From Burkholderiales bacterium (GTDB taxonomy: Bacteria; Pseudomonadota; Gammaproteobacteria; Burkholderiales; Usitatibacteraceae), in the NCBI GenBank assembly GCA_026786225.1, contig JAJAYN010000621.1:1-11341 (forward strand): a DNA stretch of 11,341 bases, read 5' to 3'. Below are positions 6,427 through 11,341 of the stretch, in pieces; positions within the stretch are counted from its first letter, which is position 1, and each line of letters starts with the position of its first letter. The translations under genes were made by a program, and so were the position numbers. The notes below the pieces were generated by a model, which saw only the letters and a list, made by a program, of their open reading frames with translations, was not told where the DNA came from and searched no databases.

Positions 6427-8145
6427 TTATTCGCCTTGCTTGAGCTTGGCCTTGAGCAGAGCGCCCAAGTTAGTCGTACCCGCATTTGACGGTGAATCAT
6501 CGACCATGCGCTTCATCGCATCTTTCTCTTCAGCCGAATCTTTGGCCTTGATGGAAAGATTGATGTTGCGCGTCTTGCGGTCAACGTTGACGATCACTGC
6601 TTCAATCTCATCGCCTTCTTTCAAATGCGTGCGGATATCCTCCACGCGTTCGCGCGAAACTTCCGATGCACGCAAGTAGGCTTCGATATCGTCCGTCAGC
6701 GCAATGGTCGCACCTTTGGCGTCGATCGATTTCACGCGGCCTTTTACCAGCGTGCCTTTGTCATGGATCGCGGTGAAGTTGGTGAACGGATCATCGTCCA
6801 TCTGCTTGATGCCAAGCGAAATACGCTCGCGCTCCATGTCGATTGCCAGCACAACGGCTTCAAGCTCATCGCCTTTCTTGTAGTTCTTGACGGCTTCTTC
6901 GCCGGCGACATTCCATGAGAGATCCGACAAGTGAACGAGGCCGTCGATGTTGCCTGGCAAGCCAATGAAGACACCAAAATCAGTAATGGATTTGATCGTA
7001 CCTTTGACTTTTTCGCCCTTCTTGTGGGACATCGAAAACTCTTCCCACGGGTTTGCCATGCACTGCTTCATGCCCAGCGAAATGCGGCGGCGCTCTTCGT
7101 CGATCTCAAGGATCATGACTTCGACTTCGTCACCCAGCGAGACGACTTTGGCTGGATGGACATTCTTGTTGGTCCAATCCATTTCGGAAACGTGTACCAG
7201 ACCTTCGATACCGGCTTCGATTTCGATAAACGCGCCGTAGTCAGTCAGGTTGGTGACTTTGCCGAACAGACGCGTGCCCTGCGGATAGCGACGTGACAGA
7301 CCCGTCCATGGATCATCGCCCAATTGCTTCATGCCCAGCGAGACGCGGTTCTTTTCCTGATCAAACTTGAGGATCTTGGCTTCGACTTCATCGCCAACAT
7401 TCAGCACTTCCGAAGGGTGCTTGACACGACGCCATGCCAGATCGGTGATGTGCAACAGACCATCGATACCGCCCAGATCCACAAACGCGCCGTAGTCGGT
7501 GATGTTCTTGACGACGCCTTTGACAATAGCGCCTTCTTTCAGGTTTGCCATCAGCGCTGCACGGTCTGCACCAGCGGAGGCTTCCATCACTGCGCGGCGC
7601 GACACCACAACGTTGTTACGCTTGCGATCAAGTTTGATGACCTTGAACTCCAGTTCCTTGCCCTCGAACATCGAGGTATCTTTGACAGGACGCACATCGA
7701 CCAGCGAACCCGGCAGGAAGGCGCGAATACCATTGACCATCACGGTCAGGCCGCCCTTCACTTTGCCGGAAACCATACCGGTGATGATCTCGCCCTTGTC
7801 CAGCGCGACATCCAGATCGTGCCAGGCGGAGAGTTTCTTGGCGCGTTCGCGCGACAGCTTGGTTGCGCCATGGCCATCTTCGATGGCTTCGATTGCAACG
7901 GTGACAAAGTCGCCAACTTTAACTTCAAGTTCGCCTTTGTCATTCTTGAATTCTTCAACGGGGATCACGGACTCGGACTTCAAGCCAGCGTTGACCACCA
8001 CGATATTGCGATCAACGAGCACTACTTCAGCGGTGATCATTTCGCCAACGCGCATTTCCTGACGGGTCAGGCTTTCCTCAAAAAGGGCGGCAAAACTATC
8101 CATGGAGGGCGGGGCGGATTTGGAGGGTTGGGCGGATGCGGACAT
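6427..8145 (-). CDS. rpsA: 30S ribosomal protein S1
   Basis: S1 docks mRNA on the 30S subunit and is essential for translating mRNAs with weak Shine-Dalgarno sites. From the ATG at 8145 it has 572 residues, slightly more than E. coli S1 (557), because of a Ser/Pro/Ala-rich N-terminus before MDSFAALFEESL. Six S1/OB-fold repeats follow. The first two ribosome-binding repeats span about 35-185. The RNA-binding repeats begin near GAIVKGVVKNITDYGAFVDL, GTRLFGKVTNLTDYGAFIEI, GEKVKGTIKSITDFGVFIGL and the more divergent GTLVKGRVKSIDAKGATIAL. Repeats 3-5 carry the FxxLxGxxGLxH-type core and end in a conserved SLGMKQ or SLGIKQ. Alternative starts are the GTG at 8157 and the ATG at 8103. None has a good Shine-Dalgarno, as is also true of E. 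coli rpsA, which S1 autoregulates. Confidence 0.97.
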   Translation of the reverse strand: MSASAQPSKSAPPSMDSFAALFEESLTRQEMRVGEMITAEVVLVDRNIVVVNAGLKSESVIPVEEFKNDKGELEVKVGDFVTVAIEAIEDGHGATKLSRERAKKLSAWHDLDVALDKGEIITGMVSGKVKGGLTVMVNGIRAFLPGSLVDVRPVKDTSMFEGKELEFKVIKLDRKRNNVVVSRRAVMEASAGADRAALMANLKEGAIVKGVVKNITDYGAFVDLGGIDGLLHITDLAWRRVKHPSEVLNVGDEVEAKILKFDQEKNRVSLGMKQLGDDPWTGLSRRYPQGTRLFGKVTNLTDYGAFIEIEAGIEGLVHVSEMDWTNKNVHPAKVVSLGDEVEVMILEIDEERRRISLGMKQCMANPWEEFSMSHKKGEKVKGTIKSITDFGVFIGLPGNIDGLVHLSDLSWNVAGEEAVKNYKKGDELEAVVLAIDMERERISLGIKQMDDDPFTNFTAIHDKGTLVKGRVKSIDAKGATIALTDDIEAYLRASEVSRERVEDIRTHLKEGDEIEAVIVNVDRKTRNINLSIKAKDSAEEKDAMKRMVDDSPSNAGTTNLGALLKAKLKQGE

Positions 8146-8157
8146 AGGAAACTGCAC

Positions 8158-8275
8158 TTTCGGGTTAGGCCACGGTCTGGCGAGTGTGGCGATTAGTCAA
8201 CGTTGATCCCTTAGAAGGACCAACACCGGTACAACGGCTGGAGAAGCGAAGCGTCAGCCAAAAAACTGACTGAAT
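8158..8275 (-). promoter_or_regulatory. cmk-rpsA spacer / rpsA leader, possible S1 control region
   Basis: These 118 bases separate the cmk stop from rpsA. They contain a 10-bp perfect palindrome (TCAACGTTGA, 8197-8206). Small stem-loops are also possible: GTCAG at 8253-8257 with CTGAC at 8266-8270, and, as an alternative, GGCTG at 8236-8240 with CAGCC at 8255-8259. No intrinsic terminator for cmk is seen, and I find no -35/-10 pair I trust. In enterobacteria the equivalent leader is a structured, SD-poor element through which S1 represses its own synthesis. An equivalent role here is an inference. Confidence 0.3.
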
Positions 8276-8947
8276 TCAAGAACCTACTGATTTTTGAGCC
8301 AAGCTGAGGATTTTTTGCACCGCTTCATCAGCGGAAATCTCAGTCGTATCAATTAGATAGGCATCTGGATAGTGCTTCAATGGCGCTACCGGGCGGTTCA
8401 TATCTCTTTCATCCCGGGCGCGCAATTCTTTCACAACGTCGGTCATTATTGCAGACATTCCTTTTTCTTTCAACTGCTTAGTGCGTCTTGACGCTCTTGC
8501 CTCAGCGCTGGCGGTCAAGTACACCTTCAAAGTCGCGTCTGGAAAGACAACTGAGCCCATATCCCGGCCGTCGGCGACCAAACCGGGACTCAGCCGGAAG
8601 CTACGTTGGAGATGTAAAAGCGCATCGCGAACTGCCGGCAAGGCAGCTACGCGGGAGGCGTTCTGACTGGCGGCTTCGGTGCGTATATCGTCCCCGACAT
8701 CATGACCATCAAGTAATGTCCTGCCATCGCGAAAAACGACGTTCAGGGATTGTGCAGCCCGCGCCACACCCGCACCATCAGCAAGATCAACGCCCTGGCG
8801 CAGCGCTGCAAGCGCAGTCAAACGATACAACGAACCACTGTCGAGATAGTGAAATCCCAGGTTTTCGGCCACACGCTGCGCGACCGTGCCCTTGCCCGAC
8901 GCAGTCGGACCGTCCACAGCGATAACCGGTATCGACGACTGGCTCAT
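8276..8947 (-). CDS. cmk: Cytidylate kinase
   Basis: Cmk transfers phosphate from ATP to CMP or dCMP, recycling them to the diphosphates. From the ATG at 8947 it has 223 residues, the usual bacterial size. The P-loop is at residues 13-21 (GPTASGKGT). The CMP-site motif LDSGSLYR lies at 35-42 and DGRDMGS at 126-132. The lid-region arginines occur in ASRRTKQLKEKG and in RARDERDMNRPVAPL (176-190). The frame is open to 9001, but the added residues lie inside aroA and precede the family start, so I reject that extension. The ATG overlaps the aroA TGA as ATGA and has only a weak GAAG purine run, which suggests coupled translation. The cmk-rpsA neighbourhood is conserved in many proteobacteria. Confidence 0.97.
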   Translation of the reverse strand: MSQSSIPVIAVDGPTASGKGTVAQRVAENLGFHYLDSGSLYRLTALAALRQGVDLADGAGVARAAQSLNVVFRDGRTLLDGHDVGDDIRTEAASQNASRVAALPAVRDALLHLQRSFRLSPGLVADGRDMGSVVFPDATLKVYLTASAEARASRRTKQLKEKGMSAIMTDVVKELRARDERDMNRPVAPLKHYPDAYLIDTTEISADEAVQKILSLAQKSVGS

Positions 8948-10275
8948 GAAGCGATTTTCTTCAACTCTGCAAAATACGACGGGAATGTCTTGGCGACGCA
9001 ATCGGGGTCGTTAATGCGCACGCGGATACCGGCCAACGACACGAGTGAAAAGCACATGGCCATGCGATGGTCGTCATACGTATCGATGGTGACATCAGTC
9101 TTGAAGTCAAACGGTGGTGTGACGCGAATATAATCCGCGCCCTCCTCGACAACTGCACCGAGTTTGCGCAATTCGGTCGCCATGGCAGCAATGCGGTCCG
9201 TCTCTTTTACCCGCCAGCTCGCGATATTTCGAATCGTGGTAGTGCCGTCAGCGAACAAGGCGCAAATTGCAATGGTCATTGCTGCGTCGGGGATGTGATT
9301 CAGGTCGGCGTCGATAGCGACAAGTTTTCCAGACGCGGGTGCTGAAACTTCCATCCAGTCGCTACCCATTTGCACTTGTGCGCCCATCAAACCAAGTACG
9401 TCAGCAAAGCGGGTGTCACCCTGAATGCTGTGGGTGCCGACACAAACGACCTTCACGGGTCCGCCACCGATAGCGCCTGCGGCGAGGAAGTACGAAGCGC
9501 TTGAGGCGTCACCTTCTACGCTGATCGCACCGCCAGTGGGCAGTTGGTAGGTGGCATTCGCGGGTACGACAAACGCCCGCCAGTCTTCACGTCCAACAGT
9601 CACGCCAAATTGCGCCATCAGATTCAGCGTAATGTCGACGTAGGGTTTTGAAATCAGCTCGCCCATGACCTCAATACGGATCGCGCTCCCGGTTTTGTGC
9701 GTAAGTATCGGCAATGACAATAACAGCGCTGACAGAAACTGGCTGGAAACATCGCCGCGTACCTGAATACGATCCACCGACATGGGTTGGCGGGCACGTA
9801 TTTCCAGCGGTGGAAAACCGGCATGCTGCAGGTAATGTATGTCCGCCCCCAGCATACGCAAAGCATCAACGAGGTCACCAATGGGACGCTCATGCATGCG
9901 CGGCACGCCGGAAAGCTTGTAACAACTACCGGGTGCCGCGAATATAGACAGGGCAGCCGTCAACGGGCGGAAAGCGGTACCCGCATTACCCAATAACAAT
10001 TCGGCTTTCTCAATGGAAAATGCTTTGCAGCCGTCAACCACAACGTCGCCCTCACTGGCACTTAGCACCTGCACACCAGCGCCCAATTGCAGAAGTGCCT
10101 CCAGCATCACGTCGGTATCGTCAGACTTCAACAATCCCTTGACCATGGTCCGACCTTTGCACAAAGCAGCGAGCAACAGGGTGCGGTTGGAAATGCTCTT
10201 CGAGCCAGGCAATTTCACCGCGCCACTGGCACGACGGTATGGACCGACGTCCAGAAATTCAGCGCGCGCGCTCAT
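8944..10275 (-). CDS. aroA: 3-phosphoshikimate 1-carboxyvinyltransferase (EPSP synthase)
   Basis: This enzyme condenses shikimate-3-phosphate with phosphoenolpyruvate, the sixth shikimate step. The 443 residues contain the substrate-binding LPGSKSISNR (Lys26, Ser27, Arg31), SDDTDVM at 51-57 and GNAGTAFRP at 96-104. VPRMHERPIGDL is near 124-135, IPDAAMT and RVKETDRIA follow in the second domain, and DDHRMAM is near the C-terminus. Gly99, Thr100 and Pro104 correspond to E. coli Gly96, Thr97 and Pro101, so this reads as a class I, glyphosate-sensitive type; the Phe at 102 replaces E. coli Met. The ATG at 10275 overlaps the tyrA stop as ATGA, and the TGA overlaps cmk in the same way. In pseudomonads tyrA and aroA are fused; here they are separate but adjoining. 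Confidence 0.97.
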   Translation of the reverse strand: MSARAEFLDVGPYRRASGAVKLPGSKSISNRTLLLAALCKGRTMVKGLLKSDDTDVMLEALLQLGAGVQVLSASEGDVVVDGCKAFSIEKAELLLGNAGTAFRPLTAALSIFAAPGSCYKLSGVPRMHERPIGDLVDALRMLGADIHYLQHAGFPPLEIRARQPMSVDRIQVRGDVSSQFLSALLLSLPILTHKTGSAIRIEVMGELISKPYVDITLNLMAQFGVTVGREDWRAFVVPANATYQLPTGGAISVEGDASSASYFLAAGAIGGGPVKVVCVGTHSIQGDTRFADVLGLMGAQVQMGSDWMEVSAPASGKLVAIDADLNHIPDAAMTIAICALFADGTTTIRNIASWRVKETDRIAAMATELRKLGAVVEEGADYIRVTPPFDFKTDVTIDTYDDHRMAMCFSLVSLAGIRVRINDPDCVAKTFPSYFAELKKIAS

Positions 10276-11156
10276 GTCGCTTCATCGGGAAACCCGTCGA
10301 GTTCGCCCGCCATCCACTGGTCACGCGCATGCCTGGCGCGCGCCATCAATTTCTCAAGTGCGTCGCCATCTCTGGCCAACAAAGCCCGCTTCAGCTTGCT
10401 CAGCTGCGCCTCATAGGTGTCGAGTTCACGCAATAGTGCATCGCGATTATTCAGCGTGATATCCCGCCACATTTCAGGGCTGGACCCGGCGATTCGTGTG
10501 AAATCGCGAAACCCGCTCGCTGCAAACGAAAATAGTGTTTTTGCATTCGGGCGCGACGCGAGTTCGTCAACCAAAGCAAAGGCCAGCAGATGTGGAAGAT
10601 GGCTCACCGCCGCAAATACGGCGTCGTGTGTTTCGGCGAGCATCTCGACTACACGCGCACCGCACCCTTGCCACAACGAACGCACACGCTCAACTGACTG
10701 CGCTGTATTTTCCGGGATTGGCGTTAACACGACGTGCTTGCCGTCGAATAAGCCGGCATCGGCCGCAGCGACACCCGCGCGTTCCCGCCCGGCAATAGGA
10801 TGGCCCGGCACGAACTGTGCAATGCGGCCACCAAACGCAAGACGCGCCGCGACAATCACATCCTGCTTGGTACTGCCAGCATCTGTGACGACAGTTTCGC
10901 TTCGCAAATGCGGAAGAATTTCTGCCAGTACGGCAGGGATCTGTCGCACCGGCACAGCGATCATGAGCGCATCGCAAGTACTGACCGCCGCAAACGATGC
11001 ACACTCGTCAATTACGCCAAGCGCCTGGGCGGCGTCGAGTGCACCCACGTCGCGGTCGATGCCGATCAGGCGTGCGTCGCCGAGCGCGCGCCCGCGCCGC
11101 AATGCAAGCGCGAATGAGCCACCAATCAAGCCAATGCCGATAATCCCGATTTTCAA
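10272..11156 (-). CDS. tyrA: Prephenate/arogenate (cyclohexadienyl) dehydrogenase
   Basis: TyrA oxidatively decarboxylates prephenate, arogenate or both on the way to tyrosine. The 294 residues form a stand-alone TyrA without a chorismate mutase domain. The Rossmann motif GIGLIGGS spans 7-14, TDAGSTK lies at 91-97, and the catalytic His119 is in VPGHPIAG. The helical dimerisation domain follows, with SHLPHLLAFAL and GFRDFTRIAGSSPEMW. The start codon is TTG at 11156-11154: the frame has a TGA only four codons upstream (11168-11166) and no ATG or GTG before the Rossmann motif. A weak GAG stands 8 bases away and a GGAG 14 bases away. An Asp after the second beta strand (IGIDRD) would normally suggest NAD preference. 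The gene lies 80 bp after hisC and overlaps aroA by 4 bp. Specificity for prephenate or arogenate cannot be read from the sequence. Confidence 0.95.
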   Translation of the reverse strand: MKIGIIGIGLIGGSFALALRRGRALGDARLIGIDRDVGALDAAQALGVIDECASFAAVSTCDALMIAVPVRQIPAVLAEILPHLRSETVVTDAGSTKQDVIVAARLAFGGRIAQFVPGHPIAGRERAGVAAADAGLFDGKHVVLTPIPENTAQSVERVRSLWQGCGARVVEMLAETHDAVFAAVSHLPHLLAFALVDELASRPNAKTLFSFAASGFRDFTRIAGSSPEMWRDITLNNRDALLRELDTYEAQLSKLKRALLARDGDALEKLMARARHARDQWMAGELDGFPDEAT

Positions 11157-11236
11157 ATTAAAGTCTCAAACTCCAGCTCTGGCGCGGCGTATGGCAGATA
11201 AATGCCTGAAGAAGCCCGTCATTGCTGGTTCTACAA

Positions 11237-11341
11237 TTATTTTTCCTGCTGCGCCATCGCGTTGTCCAGCGCTTCCAGGAAGCGCAAATTTTGCACTTCC
11301 GTACCGATGGTTACGCGCAAGTAGTCTGGCAGGCCATACCC
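11237..11341 (-). CDS. hisC: Histidinol-phosphate aminotransferase, C-terminal end (partial)
   Basis: Only the last 34 codons lie in the window, ending in TAA at 11239-11237. They read GYGLPDYLRVTIGTEVQNLR followed by FLEALDNAMAQQEK. The LPxYLRVTIGT segment with its conserved Arg, followed by xxNxRFLEAL, is the characteristic C-terminus of HisC-family (class I/II fold) PLP aminotransferases. In this gene string of betaproteobacteria a hisC paralogue stands between pheA and tyrA and may act on aromatic 2-oxo acids as well as, or instead of, histidinol phosphate. The fragment cannot separate those roles. The catalytic lysine lies outside the window. No terminator is seen in the 80-bp gap before tyrA, so readthrough into tyrA is likely. 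Confidence 0.85.
   Translation of the reverse strand, partial: GYGLPDYLRVTIGTEVQNLRFLEALDNAMAQQEK

Noticed and set aside
7324..8196. 290-codon plus-strand open frame opposite rpsA
   Set aside because: It is antisense to the conserved S1 repeats and rich in His, Phe and Asp, as expected from reading S1 codons backwards. It has no family signature.
8944..10275. Possible glyphosate-tolerant aroA
   Set aside because: Gly99, Thr100 and Pro104 match the sensitive class I pattern. The Met-to-Phe change at 102 is not, to my knowledge, a tolerance change.
11166..11222. 18-codon minus-strand open frame in the hisC-tyrA gap, in frame with tyrA
   Set aside because: It has no ribosome site, no attenuator-like run of Tyr, Phe or His codons and no paired hairpins. 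It is probably chance.
1..11341. Mobile element, prophage, defence or CRISPR system
   Set aside because: No transposase, integrase, direct-repeat array, att-like duplication or toxin-antitoxin pair was seen. Every confident gene is a housekeeping or envelope gene in an established order.

Overview
The window is a compact chromosomal housekeeping segment of a betaproteobacterium, most likely order Burkholderiales and perhaps Oxalobacteraceae-like. That placement is inferred from protein character and from gene order, with no database search. All recognised genes lie on the minus strand, so transcription runs from high to low coordinates. I see no tRNA or rRNA gene, insertion sequence, integrase, CRISPR array or other sign of recent acquisition.

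Right block (11341 to about 6004): the 3' end of hisC, then tyrA, aroA, cmk, rpsA and ihfB. This is the known aromatic-amino-acid/cmk/rpsA/ihfB gene string of beta- and gammaproteobacteria. TyrA, AroA and the HisC-family aminotransferase serve shikimate, tyrosine and histidine or aromatic amino-acid synthesis. Cmk phosphorylates CMP and dCMP, S1 loads mRNA on the ribosome, and IHF-beta bends DNA. tyrA/aroA and aroA/cmk overlap by ATGA. A 118-bp leader precedes rpsA, a perfect 13-bp hairpin lies between rpsA and ihfB, and a canonical Rho-independent terminator closes the block after ihfB.

Left block (5901 to 310): lapA, lapB, pyrF, ugd, hldA (rfaE1) and hldD (rfaD). LapA/LapB are inner-membrane proteins that control LPS assembly and LpxC turnover. 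HldA and HldD make ADP-heptose for the LPS inner core. Ugd makes UDP-glucuronate for surface sugars, and PyrF makes UMP. Gaps are at most 37 bp and three of the five junctions overlap, so this looks like one envelope-centred transcription unit. The heptose pathway is incomplete here: GmhA, GmhB and the adenylyltransferase HldC must be encoded elsewhere.

The left 309 bases hold no gene I can support. They contain a weak hairpin after hldD and a perfect TATAAT hexamer on the minus strand that may be the promoter of a gene beyond the left edge.

I found no convincing undescribed system. The points most worth a second look are the rpsA-ihfB hairpin, the grouping of LPS quality control with heptose and UDP-glucuronate synthesis, the separate but overlapping tyrA/aroA pair, several SD-poor starts, and the TTG start of tyrA.
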